A stretch of 64,000 bases of DNA from Stenotrophomonas koreensis (lineage in GTDB: Bacteria > Pseudomonadota > Gammaproteobacteria > Xanthomonadales > Xanthomonadaceae), in assembly GCF_001431525.1 (NCBI RefSeq), contig NZ_LDJH01000013.1, forward strand, positions 62,001-126,000, in the 5' to 3' direction. The translations under genes and the position numbers were made by a program. Each line of letters begins with the position of its first letter. The stretch's first letter is position 1. Shown in pieces: positions 27,274-36,479 of the stretch. The notes under the pieces are model-generated. The model made no database searches, was not told where the DNA came from, and saw nothing but the letters and a program-made list of their open reading frames with translations.

Positions 27274-27594
27274 TTGGCGTTGATCGAGCAAATCCAGGCG
27301 ATGGTTGAGCAGCATCCAATGATTCTATTCATGAAGGGTACGCCGCAGTTGCCGATGTGTGGATATTCCAGCCAGGCGGTGCAGGCACTGCAGGCGGCCG
27401 GGGCTGGCCAATTGAAGACGATAAACGTCCTGGCCGATCCCGAGCTGCGTGCCAACCTGCCGCGTTTTTCCAACTGGCCAACTTTTCCGCAGTTGTTCGT
27501 CCATGGCGAGTTGATCGGTGGCAGCGAGATCATCATCGAGCTGCTCGAAGCCGGTGAGCTGCAACGCATTGTCGCCGAGGCGGGCGTGGTATGA
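27274..27594 (+). CDS. grxD: Monothiol glutaredoxin, Grx4/GrxD type
   Basis: A protein of 106 aa, starting at TTG 27274 with GGGAG seven bases upstream (no in-frame ATG suits). It has the monothiol glutaredoxin layout ILFMKGTPQLPMCGYSSQAVQAL, WPTFPQLFVHGELIGGSEII. The active-site motif is CGYS instead of the family CGFS; the Lys of MKG, the WPT-PQ cis-Pro loop and the GG turn used to hold a shared [2Fe-2S] cluster are retained. Role: iron-sulfur delivery and iron sensing (family knowledge). Its stop overlaps the next start (ATGA). Confidence 0.85.
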   Translation: MALIEQIQAMVEQHPMILFMKGTPQLPMCGYSSQAVQALQAAGAGQLKTINVLADPELRANLPRFSNWPTFPQLFVHGELIGGSEIIIELLEAGELQRIVAEAGVV

Positions 27595-28277
27595 GTCCAG
27601 GCCTCCTGGCAGGCCAGGTGGTGGTGGTTACCGGTGCCAGCGGTGGGCTCGGTGGTGCGATGGCCCAGGTATGCAGCCGTGCCGGTGCGCAGGTGGTTGC
27701 CAGTGGCCGCCATCTGCGGCGGCTCGATGCGCTGTATCAGAAGATCCTGGCCGAGGGAGGGCAGATCCAGCTCTATCCGCTGGATCTGGAAGGCGCGCAG
27801 CCGGCCGATCACCAGCAGTTGGTCGAACGGGTTATTGACGAATACGGCCGCCTGGACCTGCTGGTGCATTGTGCCGCCGACTTTCCGGGGCTGACGCCGA
27901 TGATGCATGCCGATCCGGCTGCCCTGGCGCGGGCGCTGCACGTCAATCTCACCGCGCGCCTGTGGTTGACCCAGGCGGCGCTGCCGGCCTTGCAGGCGGC
28001 CAGCGGTGCGGTGGTGTTTGCGCTGGACCACGCCGAGCGTGGGGAGCAGGCCTACTGGGGGGGGTATGGTTTGGCCCAATCAGCACAGCATGCACTGATG
28101 GCGATGTTGCGCGCCGAGCTGCACAACAGCCGTGTCCAGATCCATGCACTGTGTCCGCCGCCGATGCCGACGGCGCTGCGCGCACGCGCCTATGGCCATG
28201 AGGTGGCGCAGATCGCGCGTCCGCTGGAAGTGGCTGCAGCGTGGCTGGATAACCGGTATCGTGCGGCGCAGGTGTAA
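27591..28277 (+). CDS. SDR-fold (YciK-like) protein lacking catalytic Ser and Lys
   Basis: A protein of 228 aa with the short-chain dehydrogenase cofactor motif TGASGGLG, the DLE adenine-site acid, and the NL structural Asn119. It resembles E. coli YciK over most of its length. Catalytic positions differ: the family SSS strand reads VFALDH, and YxxSK reads Y159-G-L-A-Q163, so the Lys is replaced by Gln. NAD(P) binding is likely but reductase chemistry is doubtful. It overlaps the glutaredoxin stop and is surely cotranscribed. Confidence 0.8.
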   Translation: MSPGLLAGQVVVVTGASGGLGGAMAQVCSRAGAQVVASGRHLRRLDALYQKILAEGGQIQLYPLDLEGAQPADHQQLVERVIDEYGRLDLLVHCAADFPGLTPMMHADPAALARALHVNLTARLWLTQAALPALQAASGAVVFALDHAERGEQAYWGGYGLAQSAQHALMAMLRAELHNSRVQIHALCPPPMPTALRARAYGHEVAQIARPLEVAAAWLDNRYRAAQV

Positions 28278-28596
28278 GTAATTTGTTGCGCAGGGGTGGG
28301 GGCGCGGGGGGCGCAAAAACAGGGCCTTCTGCCTGCTGGATTGTCAGCTTTTCCCGGATGTCAGTCATGTAAATCAGTGACTTACAGTCGGGCGTTGGTC
28401 GTTGTTCTGTCGCAAAGTGGTCACAATTGCGGTCTATTGTGTTAACCTGTTTTTAACCGTATCGACTGCAACAACTTGCATTGAAAGTCGTCCCGGTTGG
28501 GACACCCAAGATTCAGCCGATCAGTCGCCCAGTCGTTCCTGGGGCTGAAGGATCGCGTTTTTTACCAATCGCCAACTCGTATCGAGGCTACCCATA
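28278..28596 (+). promoter_or_regulatory. 319-base upstream region of the Oar-like receptor with repeats
   Basis: No gene is seen. It holds TTAACC twice at 28442 and 28453, spaced 11 bases (one helical turn), and an inverted repeat TGTAA/TTACA at 28368-28386. A loose hairpin TTGCGC/GCGCAA around 28287-28316 may end the SDR transcript. No promoter hexamers stand out clearly; the repeats suggest operator sites (inference). Confidence 0.35.
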
Positions 28597-31500
28597 ATGA
28601 ACCACCCACGTCTCCGGATGTCCAAGCTGACCCTTGGCCTGGTGGCTGCACTTGCAGCTGCGCCGGCTTTCGCCCAGAGCACCTCTGCCGGTGTCGGCGG
28701 TCAGGTCCTGTCCAATGCCGGCCAGCCGGTCATTGGTGCCGAAGTTGTCATTACCCACAATGAGTCGGGTACCGTCAGCCGCGCAACCACCGATGCATCC
28801 GGTCGCTACAACGCCCGCGGTCTGCGCGTGGGTGGTCCGTACACCATCACCATCACCAAGCCTGGTGAAGGCACCAAGACCGAAGAGGGTGTCTACCTGA
28901 ACCTGAACCAGGTCAACACCGTCAACGCTGCCCTGACCGGCGATGTCGCCACCCTGGAAGGCGTCACTGCCTATGCCGTGGCCGGTGGTTCGGAAATCTT
29001 CAGTGCCAACAAGATGGGCACCGGCACCAACCTGAACCGCGACATGATCGAAGCCATGCCTTCGGCCAACCGCAACATCCAGGACTACATGCGCCTTGAC
29101 CCGCGCATCTCGCAGGTCAGCAAGGCTGACGGTGCGATCTCGGCCGGTGGCCAGAACACCCGTTACAACGCCATCCGCATCGACGGTATTGGCGCTTCGG
29201 ATCCGTTCGGCCTGGAATCCAATGGCCTGCCGACCGAGCGTCAGCCGGTCTCGATGGATGCCATCGAAGAAATCAACATCGACCTGGCCAACTACGACAC
29301 CACCATCTCCGGTGGTACCGGTGCGGTGGTCAACGCCGTGACCAAGTCGGGTACCAATGAGTTCCACGGCACCGTCTATTACACCTACCGCGACAAGGAC
29401 ATGGTCCGTGATCGCCTGGAAGGCGACCGCGAAGACTTCAGCGGCTTCGACAAGGAAACCACCATGGGCATGACCCTGGGTGGCCCGATCGTCAAGGACA
29501 AGCTGTTCTTCTTCGCCAACTACGAAAAGTACGAGCGTGAAGCCCCGGGCATTGCCCTGAGCAGCACCCCGTACGGCAATGGCTCGATCACCGATGCCGA
29601 CATCGCCACTGTGCAGCAGTACATGTCCGGCCTGGGCTATGACGTCGGTGGCCTGACCACTCCCGATGCCACCACCGAGATCGAGGAATACGCGGTCAAG
29701 CTGGACTGGAACATCAACGAAAACCATCGTGCAGCCCTGCGCTACAACAAGATGGAACAGAACGTGATGCGTTTCCCGGGCCTGGGCAACAGCACCGTTT
29801 CGCTGAGCAGCTACTGGTACGCACAGCCGAAGGCTTACGAGACCTGGATGGGTGAGCTGTTCTCCAACTGGAGCGACAACTTCACCACCGAGTTCAAGGT
29901 CTCGCACAAGGATTATTCGGCTGTTCGCGTCCCGGGCGTGAACCTGCCGCAGATCCGTATCAACGGTTTTGCCAACAACAACGCACTGCTGCTGGGCACC
30001 GAGCAGAACACCCACGTCAATATCGTTGAATCCAAGGAGCTGAATGCCTTTGGTGCCGGTACCTGGTATGTCGGTGACCACACGCTGAAGTTCGGTTTCG
30101 ACTACAGCGACAACGACCTGATGAACTTCTACGGCCGTAACCTCAACGGTGTGTATGAGTTTGCCAACATGGCTGCCTTCCTGGCAGGTGAGCCGACCCG
30201 TTACCAGCTGCGTGCACCGCGTCCGGGCGGCAGCCGTGACGACATCCCGGCGGCCTTCACCCTGAAGAACACCGGCCTGTTCGTGCAGGACACCTGGGCG
30301 GTCAATTACAACCTGAACGTGATGGCTGGCGTCCGCGTCGACATGCCGTCCTTCAGCGACCAGCGCCTGTACAACCCGCGCATCGAGGCCGAGTACGGCT
30401 ACAACAACACCAACCTGGTCGATGACAAGCTGGTGCAGCCGCGCGTCGGCTTCAACTACACCTTCGACAGCGATCGCCCGACCCAGCTGCGTGGTGGCGT
30501 CGGCCTGTTCGGCGGTGCTGCCCCGAACGTGTGGCTCGGCGGTGCGTACTCCAACACCGGTCTGAACTACCAGGAATACGACCTGCGCAACCCGGGTGCG
30601 ATCTTCACTCCGGACGTCAACAATCCGTATGTCCCGGGCTCTGCCGTTGCCGGTCGTGACAACGTCGACCTGGTCGAGCCGGGCACCAAGCTGCCGTCGG
30701 TGTGGAAGGCCAACCTGGCGTTCGACCACGAGCTGCCGTGGTACGGCATCACCGCATCGGCCGAAGTGCTGTTCACCAAGGTCAATGACGGTCTGTACTT
30801 CGAGCGTCTGGACATCACTGATGGTGTTGCTGGCCCGACCGCTTACGGTCAGGACGGTCGTGCGATCTACTGGAACGCCGCTGGCCTGGATCCGGCCAAC
30901 GCTGGCCGTTTCGGCACTGAAAACGGCACCAACGGTGCTGGCAACCGTGCCAGCCGCCCGAACTGGGTCGGCGACGTGATGCTGCTGCGCAACACCGACA
31001 AGGGCCGTGGTGCACAGGCGACCTTCGCGCTGTCCAAGGCGATGACCGACAAGTGGGCCTGGTCGCTGGGTTACACCTACACCGAGGCTACCGAAGTCAG
31101 TCCGCTGGCCAGCTCGCAGAACACCTCGAACTGGTCGGGCACCCTGATCAACAACGCCAACGAAAACGTTGCCTATAACTCGCGTTATGCCATCAAGGAC
31201 CGTGTCACCGGTACCGTCGAGTTCAAGCACAACTTCTTCGGTGACTATGCCACCCGCTTTGGCATGTTCTACGAAGGCCGCTCGGGCCGTCCGTTCAGCT
31301 ACATCTACTACAACGATGTGAACGGTGACAGCGCCACCACCAACGATCTGTTCTATGTCCCGAACGGTTACGGTGATGTGCAGTGGGTCGGTGGTGCAGC
31401 GATGGAGAAGCAGTTCTTCGACTGGCTGGCCAAGAATCCGGAACTGGCGGCCTACCAGGGCCAGATCGCTCCGGCCAACGGCTTCCGTTCCAGCTGGGTG

Positions 31501-31809
31501 AACAACTTCGACGTGCGCATCAGCCAGGAACTGCCGGGCTTCTTCAAGGGCCACAAGTCCGAGATCGCGCTGGACATCATGAATGTCGGCAACCTGCTCA
31601 ACAAGGACTGGGGCCTGATCGAAGACTACGGCTTCTACTCGACCCGTCGCGTTGCCAACTACGCTGGCATTGACCCGGCCACCGGCAAGTATGTGTACAA
31701 CTTCACCGGCTCGACCGACAACGAAGCGGTGCAGGAAAACAACAACGACAAGGGCAACACCGCCGTGTCGCGCTGGTCGATGATGCTGAGCTTCAAGTAC
31801 AAGTTCTGA
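28597..31809 (+). CDS. Oar-like TonB-dependent receptor
   Basis: A protein of 1070 aa: signal peptide (cleavage near APAFAQS), a carboxypeptidase-regulatory-like domain at about residues 30-105 (GQVLSNAGQPVIGAEVVITH, DASGRYNARGLRVGGPYTI), a plug domain (NRDMIEAMPSANRNIQDYMRLDPRI, RIDGIGASDPFG), and a long outer-membrane beta-barrel ending in the terminal-Phe signature MMLSFKYKF. Oar proteins are expanded in Xanthomonadaceae and import or bind oligosaccharides or peptides; the ligand is unknown. It is monocistronic, closed by a strong terminator. Codon use is strongly biased, suggesting high expression. Confidence 0.92.
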   Translation: MNHPRLRMSKLTLGLVAALAAAPAFAQSTSAGVGGQVLSNAGQPVIGAEVVITHNESGTVSRATTDASGRYNARGLRVGGPYTITITKPGEGTKTEEGVYLNLNQVNTVNAALTGDVATLEGVTAYAVAGGSEIFSANKMGTGTNLNRDMIEAMPSANRNIQDYMRLDPRISQVSKADGAISAGGQNTRYNAIRIDGIGASDPFGLESNGLPTERQPVSMDAIEEINIDLANYDTTISGGTGAVVNAVTKSGTNEFHGTVYYTYRDKDMVRDRLEGDREDFSGFDKETTMGMTLGGPIVKDKLFFFANYEKYEREAPGIALSSTPYGNGSITDADIATVQQYMSGLGYDVGGLTTPDATTEIEEYAVKLDWNINENHRAALRYNKMEQNVMRFPGLGNSTVSLSSYWYAQPKAYETWMGELFSNWSDNFTTEFKVSHKDYSAVRVPGVNLPQIRINGFANNNALLLGTEQNTHVNIVESKELNAFGAGTWYVGDHTLKFGFDYSDNDLMNFYGRNLNGVYEFANMAAFLAGEPTRYQLRAPRPGGSRDDIPAAFTLKNTGLFVQDTWAVNYNLNVMAGVRVDMPSFSDQRLYNPRIEAEYGYNNTNLVDDKLVQPRVGFNYTFDSDRPTQLRGGVGLFGGAAPNVWLGGAYSNTGLNYQEYDLRNPGAIFTPDVNNPYVPGSAVAGRDNVDLVEPGTKLPSVWKANLAFDHELPWYGITASAEVLFTKVNDGLYFERLDITDGVAGPTAYGQDGRAIYWNAAGLDPANAGRFGTENGTNGAGNRASRPNWVGDVMLLRNTDKGRGAQATFALSKAMTDKWAWSLGYTYTEATEVSPLASSQNTSNWSGTLINNANENVAYNSRYAIKDRVTGTVEFKHNFFGDYATRFGMFYEGRSGRPFSYIYYNDVNGDSATTNDLFYVPNGYGDVQWVGGAAMEKQFFDWLAKNPELAAYQGQIAPANGFRSSWVNNFDVRISQELPGFFKGHKSEIALDIMNVGNLLNKDWGLIEDYGFYSTRRVANYAGIDPATGKYVYNFTGSTDNEAVQENNNDKGNTAVSRWSMMLSFKYKF

Positions 31810-31838
31810 TGCCTTGACGGATCAGTTCTGAACAGGGG

Positions 31839-31871
31839 AACGGCCGGGGCAACCCGGCCGTTTCTCTTTTT
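31839..31871 (+). terminator. Intrinsic terminator of the Oar-like receptor gene
   Basis: AACGGCCGGG (31839-31848), tetraloop GCAA, CCCGGCCGTT (31853-31862), then TCTCTTTTT. A perfect 10-base-pair stem with T-rich tail 30 bases after the stop. Confidence 0.9.
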
Positions 31872-31919
31872 GGCGGCCGGCGCTAAAGTCGCTGGGTTGA
31901 TAAGAGGACATTCAAAGTT

Positions 31920-33308
31920 ATGAGCAACAACGAGCAGCGCCAGCGTGCACTCCCGGTACAGAATGCGCGCATTTTCCCGCGTGGCGAGCTGGATATTCTT
32001 TCGCGGGTGGAAGTGGCGCGTCTGCGCGATGCCTCTTCCGGAGGCATGCATGACCTGCTGCGCCGTTGTGCGCTGGCGGTGCTGACCAGCGGCAGTGCTT
32101 CGGATGATCCGCGTGCAGCCTCGGACCTGTACCCGGACTTTGATATCCAGGTCACCCAGCAGGACCGCGGCGTGTTGATCGACCTGGTCAATGCGCCGGC
32201 ACAGGCGTTTGTCGATGGCGTCATCATCAAGGGCATTGCCGAGCTGCTGTATGCCGTGGTGCGCGACCTGGCCTATACCGCGATCGAGCTGGGGCCGGAA
32301 TATGCGGCCGAGCTGGAATCCTCCGAAGGCATCACCAATGCAGTATTCGGATTGATGCGCAATGCGCGTGGCCTGCAGCCAGGGGATCCGAACCTGGTGG
32401 TGTGCTGGGGTGGCCACTCGATTCCGCGTGATGAATATCTGTACACCAAGCAGGTTGGTTACGAGCTGGGCCTGCGCGGGCTGGATATCTGTACCGGTTG
32501 CGGCCCGGGTGCGATGAAGGGGCCGATGAAGGGCGCCACCATTGCCCATGCCAAGCAGCGCAAGCATCCAGCGCGTTATATCGGCATCACCGAGCCGGGC
32601 ATCATTGCCGCCGAATCACCCAATCCGATAGTCAATCATCTGGTGATCATGCCGGATATTGAAAAACGCCTGGAATCGTTCGTACGTCTGGGCCACGGCA
32701 TCATCGTCTTCCCCGGCGGCGTGGGCACGGCCGAGGAAATCCTCTACCTGCTGGGCATCCTGCTGCGTGAGGAAAACAAGGACCTGCCATTCCCTCTGGT
32801 GCTGACCGGTCCGGCGGTGGCCGCGCCGTATTTCGAGCAGATTGACCGTTTCATCCGTTTGACGCTGGGCGATGCCGCTGCAGCGCGCTACCAGATCATC
32901 GTCGGCGACCCGCCGGCCGTGGCCCGGGCGATGGCGGCAGGCATCAAGCAGGTGCGCGAATACCGCCTGCACAACAAGGACTCGTTCTACTTCAACTGGG
33001 GCCTGCATATCCCGCTGGAATTCCAGCAGCCCTTCGAGCCCACCCACGAGGCGATGGCCGCGCTGGACCTGCACAGGAACCGTCCGCCGCATGCGCTGGC
33101 AGCGGATTTGCGGCGTGCGTTCTCCGGCATTGTTGCCGGCAACGTCAAGGAGCCGAGCATGCGCCGGATCGAGCAGTACGGCCCGTTTGAAATCAATGGT
33201 GATGCCGAGCTGATGGCATCGCTGGATGCCTTGCTGCGCGCCTTTGTCGAGCAGCGCCGGATGAAGATCGCCGGCGACTACAAGCCCTGCTACCGCGTGG
33301 TGACCTGA
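31920..33308 (+). CDS. ppnN: Pyrimidine/purine nucleotide 5'-monophosphate nucleosidase PpnN (YgdH)
   Basis: A protein of 462 aa with the PpnN N-terminal domain and a LOG-type nucleosidase core: GLDICTGCGPGAMKGPMKGA and the catalytic PGGVGTAEEILYLLGILL. It hydrolyses nucleoside monophosphates to base and ribose-5-phosphate and in E. coli is tuned by (p)ppGpp. AGAGGA precedes ATG 31920. Its last 19 bases overlap the 3' end of the convergent sensor kinase gene. Confidence 0.93.
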   Translation: MSNNEQRQRALPVQNARIFPRGELDILSRVEVARLRDASSGGMHDLLRRCALAVLTSGSASDDPRAASDLYPDFDIQVTQQDRGVLIDLVNAPAQAFVDGVIIKGIAELLYAVVRDLAYTAIELGPEYAAELESSEGITNAVFGLMRNARGLQPGDPNLVVCWGGHSIPRDEYLYTKQVGYELGLRGLDICTGCGPGAMKGPMKGATIAHAKQRKHPARYIGITEPGIIAAESPNPIVNHLVIMPDIEKRLESFVRLGHGIIVFPGGVGTAEEILYLLGILLREENKDLPFPLVLTGPAVAAPYFEQIDRFIRLTLGDAAAARYQIIVGDPPAVARAMAAGIKQVREYRLHNKDSFYFNWGLHIPLEFQQPFEPTHEAMAALDLHRNRPPHALAADLRRAFSGIVAGNVKEPSMRRIEQYGPFEINGDAELMASLDALLRAFVEQRRMKIAGDYKPCYRVVT

Positions 33309-34345
33309 TCGCCCAATGGCAACTGCAGGCGGGCATGGAAGTGCCCGTCTGCCTGCCAGGTTTCCAGCCGGGCCTGTTCGCTGTACGCGGCCAGGCGCGC
33401 ACGCACGGCCTCCAGTCCGACACCATGGCCATGATGGTGCCGCGCGCCTGCTGCATGCAGCGGGTTGCCGATGTCGATCACCATCCGGTCCTGTTCCAGC
33501 CTGGCGTGGATCTGGATCAGGCTGCTGCCATGTGAGCGTTCAACCCCGTGATGCACCGCATTCTCGACCAGGGGTTGCAGGCAGAGCGGGGGAATGGCCA
33601 AGGCAGGCAAGGGATCAGGCAGCTGCCAGTGGGTCTGCAGGCGATCGCCAAAACGTGCCTGTTCGATGGCGATATAACGCCGGCACAGGTCTATTTCTTC
33701 TGCCAGCGTAATGGTGCTGGCGGGCGAAAGCGCACTTCGGAACAGGTCGGCCATGTCGATCAGCAGGTTCTCCGCGCGTGCCGGTTCGCTGCGTACCAGG
33801 GCGACGGCGGAGTTCAAGGTATTGAACAGGAAGTGCGGGCGTATCCGCGCCTGTAGCGCCTGTAGTTGAGCCTGACTGGCCTGGAGGGCGAGGCGTTGCA
33901 GTCGCAGGTGGTTTTCAATGATCCCTATGGACATCAGGCCTAGAAGGAGCGCCATCCCGCAGCCAGCCACTGCAAGATTCTGCAGCGGGGCACCTGGTGG
34001 AATCAGTGGTACCGGCAGTATTGTGTTGAAAAAAAACAGTGTGGTGGCGGTTACGATCAGCAGCAGGATGAGGATGGCAACCATCTGTGCTGTCGATGAA
34101 AGTCGGCTCAGTCCATGATGCGTCATATGGATCAGTGCCAGCGTCCCGAAGATGATCCACTGTATGATCAAGGAGTTGACGCCAAACCACACGGGCCTGT
34201 CATGTGGGATGCCGGGGGCAAGTGCCATCAGCAAGGCAAGTGCCTCGCCACAGAAAAATGCCCACGCCAGGAATTGGCCGGTCGACAACACTTGCAGGTG
34301 TTGGTTGTAGCGGGGGAGTGAGGCCGTTCGGCTGTGTTTTTGCAC
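33290..34345 (-). CDS. FimS/AlgZ-like membrane histidine kinase (LytS/YehU type)
   Basis: A protein of 351 aa: about four membrane helices in the first 150 residues, then a His_kinase domain with the phosphoacceptor motif RPHFLFNTLNSA and N-box PPLCLQPLVENAVHHGVE, and a GVGLEAVRARL G-box, as in AlgZ/FimS/YehU kinases that pair with LytTR response regulators. No response regulator gene lies beside it. It is divergent from the minor-pilin operon, which in Pseudomonas aeruginosa is the target of FimS-AlgR, so a role in pilus control is an attractive inference. Its end overlaps ppnN. Confidence 0.85.
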   Translation of the reverse strand: MQKHSRTASLPRYNQHLQVLSTGQFLAWAFFCGEALALLMALAPGIPHDRPVWFGVNSLIIQWIIFGTLALIHMTHHGLSRLSSTAQMVAILILLLIVTATTLFFFNTILPVPLIPPGAPLQNLAVAGCGMALLLGLMSIGIIENHLRLQRLALQASQAQLQALQARIRPHFLFNTLNSAVALVRSEPARAENLLIDMADLFRSALSPASTITLAEEIDLCRRYIAIEQARFGDRLQTHWQLPDPLPALAIPPLCLQPLVENAVHHGVERSHGSSLIQIHARLEQDRMVIDIGNPLHAAGARHHHGHGVGLEAVRARLAAYSEQARLETWQADGHFHARLQLPLGDQVTTR

Positions 34346-34419
34346 CGTCTGTCGCTCAGCCTGTGGAGTCGGAGAGTGGTTTGGCTATGCTTATTGTGCC
34401 ATTGGTGCGGGGAAGGTTG

Positions 34420-34968
34420 ATGCTGTCCAGGAAACGTCAAACGGGTGTGCTGAATGGAGGGTGTGCTGGCCAGTGCGGTTTCACACTGGTAGAGCTCATG
34501 GTGACAGTTTTGGTGCTGTCCATTCTCGTAGGTATTGCAATACCAAGCATGACGGGGCTGATCAATACCAATCGGCTGGCAGGCCAGGCCAACGAGTTGG
34601 TATCGGCGCTCCAGGTGGCCCGCAGTGAGGCCATCCGTCAAAACGCCGGGGTCACCGTTTGTGCATCCACAGATGGTCTTGTCTGTTCTGATGCCGGTAC
34701 CTGGACCCATTGGTTGGTGCGCGGTGGCCGCGACAATGAGGTCATACAGTCCGGTCTGATCAACGGATCGGTGCGGATCAGTGCTGCGGGTTATCCGGTA
34801 CGTTTCCGTGCTGATGGCCTGGCGCGCTCGGCCGCTGGTGGGCTGGCGGCAGCCACCATCACGCTGTGCATCCCGACCACGCGGCCTGCGCAGAACCAAC
34901 GGCAGGTGACATTGAGCAGAGGCTCACGGATTGAGGTCGTGCCAGTCAACGGCGGAGGGGCTTGCTGA
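34420..34968 (+). CDS. fimU: Minor pilin FimU/FimT (GspH family)
   Basis: A protein of 182 aa. A 20-residue leader ends in G before FTLVELMVTVLVLSILVGIAIPS, the prepilin peptidase site and N-terminal helix of type IV pilins; the rest is GspH/FimT-like (NELVSALQVARSEAIRQ). Minor pilins prime pilus assembly at the inner membrane. ATG 34420 is preferred for its leader length; ATG 34387 with GGAGAG upstream is possible. It is the first gene of fimU-pilV-pilW-pilX-pilY1-pilE; its stop overlaps the pilV start (TGATG). Confidence 0.88.
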   Translation: MLSRKRQTGVLNGGCAGQCGFTLVELMVTVLVLSILVGIAIPSMTGLINTNRLAGQANELVSALQVARSEAIRQNAGVTVCASTDGLVCSDAGTWTHWLVRGGRDNEVIQSGLINGSVRISAAGYPVRFRADGLARSAAGGLAAATITLCIPTTRPAQNQRQVTLSRGSRIEVVPVNGGGAC

Positions 34969-35480
34969 TGAACCATCGTGTCTATTCGCCCCGGGGGCGT
35001 CAAACAGGGGCCAGTCTGATCGAGGTGTTGGTGGCGGTGCTGATCCTCGGCGTTGGATTGCTGGGCGTCGCGGCCATGCAGGCTGCCTCGCTGCGCAACA
35101 GCCAGAGTGCGTATGAAAATACGCAGGCGGTTGCGCAGAGTTACGCCATTTTGGACATCCTGCGCGCCAATCGTGTCGAAGCGGTGGCGGGCAGCTTCAA
35201 TACCGGGTCAATGCGCTGTGTGGCGGCGGACATTGACAGTGAACATTCCGCAGGCAAGCAAGCCGCCCAGGCCGATGTGAATGCATGGGTTGCCGGCTTG
35301 AAGCGCAATATCGGCAGCGCAGGTGATACCTCCACGTGTGGCTCCATAGAGTGTGCGGCCAATACCTTTGGTGGTGCAGACTGCACGATTGCCGTGCAAT
35401 GGGATGACAGTCGCGGCACTGCTGTGGACACAGGGGCTGGTGATGATGAGCGCACGATCGAAACAGTGGTGGCCATATGA
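34968..35480 (+). CDS. pilV: Type IV pilus minor pilin PilV
   Basis: A protein of 170 aa with a prepilin leader and GASLIEVLVAVLILGVGLLGVAAMQ helix, the hallmark of PilV (A-S-L-I-E-V). Cys residues near 78, 126 and 142 could form disulfides. ATG 34968 is ten bases after GGAGG and overlaps the fimU stop; the TTG at 34962 is a weaker candidate. It ends overlapping pilW (ATGA). Confidence 0.9.
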   Translation: MNHRVYSPRGRQTGASLIEVLVAVLILGVGLLGVAAMQAASLRNSQSAYENTQAVAQSYAILDILRANRVEAVAGSFNTGSMRCVAADIDSEHSAGKQAAQADVNAWVAGLKRNIGSAGDTSTCGSIECAANTFGGADCTIAVQWDDSRGTAVDTGAGDDERTIETVVAI

Positions 35481-36469
35481 CAGGTGAGCTGAAAATCACG
35501 CGGATGCATTGCCAGGCCGGCTTGACGCTGATCGAGCTGATGATCGCGATGCTGTTGGGCCTGCTGGTGGTGCTGGCTGCAGGTGGTATTTTTCTCAGTA
35601 ACCAGCAAGCCTCGCGCTCTACGCAGGCGGTGGGTTACATGCAGGATGCATCCTTGTTTGCCTTTGAGCTGATTGCCAAGGATGTGCGCGAAGCAGGTGG
35701 CAATGCCTGCGACGCCGGGTTGATCCCGAATGTTCTCGCCACAGCAGCGGCGGGCGCCACTCCATCGGGCAGCAACTGGTTTCTGGCTTTTGATCACCCG
35801 TTGTTCGGGTTCGAGGCCAATGCCGCTGGTTCGCCCGCGCACCAGACCGGTGCAGATGTGCTTCAGTTGATACGCATGGGCGATGACGTCCGCACGGTCA
35901 GTGTGCAGCCTGCGGCTGTCGGGCCCAGTTTTACCTATGTCCCGGCGAGCCCGGCAATTGGGTCTGCACAGTACGTTTACGTGTGTGACCACGCGGTGCT
36001 GGGGGTGTTCAACAGTGGCAGCACCGAAATCAGCGGCGGTGCGCTCGCAGTGCCCGCATCGGGAAATACCTGTACTTATTTTTCACGCCCCAATGCTGCG
36101 ACGTGCGGCGGCACCGGTATTGCCTATCAGTACGACAAGTACGCCATGCTGGGTACGGTCCAGGGAGTGCGTTGGTTTACGCGTGATACCACCAATGGCC
36201 CTGCCTTGTTTCGTCAAGTCAATGATGGTGCGGCCGAGGAGGTCCTGCGTGGTGTCGGCAATCTGCAGTTGAGCTACTTGACCCCTGCAGGGTATGTCCT
36301 CGCTTCGGATTTGCTCACTGCAACAGGCTGGCAAGAGGTGCGCGCGGTGCGGATCACGATGGATCTGGTGGAAGAGGGGCGTAGTGGTGTGGGCGCAGCT
36401 GGCGCAGGCGCTTCCCAACTTTCGCGTCGCGTGGAACATGTGGTGACCCTGCGTAATCGTGTCCTGTGA
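35477..36469 (+). CDS. pilW: Type IV pilus minor pilin PilW
   Basis: A protein of 330 aa with a leader ending in G before LTLIELMIAMLLGLLVVLAAGG; the mature first residue would be Leu rather than Phe, common in PilW. The long C-terminal domain contains DVREAGGNACDAGL and ends with RVEHVVTLRNRVL. Part of the tip-priming minor pilin complex. Four-base overlap with pilV. Confidence 0.9.
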   Translation: MTGELKITRMHCQAGLTLIELMIAMLLGLLVVLAAGGIFLSNQQASRSTQAVGYMQDASLFAFELIAKDVREAGGNACDAGLIPNVLATAAAGATPSGSNWFLAFDHPLFGFEANAAGSPAHQTGADVLQLIRMGDDVRTVSVQPAAVGPSFTYVPASPAIGSAQYVYVCDHAVLGVFNSGSTEISGGALAVPASGNTCTYFSRPNAATCGGTGIAYQYDKYAMLGTVQGVRWFTRDTTNGPALFRQVNDGAAEEVLRGVGNLQLSYLTPAGYVLASDLLTATGWQEVRAVRITMDLVEEGRSGVGAAGAGASQLSRRVEHVVTLRNRVL

Positions 36470-36479
36470 GGGTGAATCG

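Noticed and set aside
28588..31554. Open frame of 988 codons on the minus strand opposite the Oar-like receptor
   Set aside because: Composition artefact of strong codon bias on the plus strand; no recognisable domains and no ribosome-binding site.
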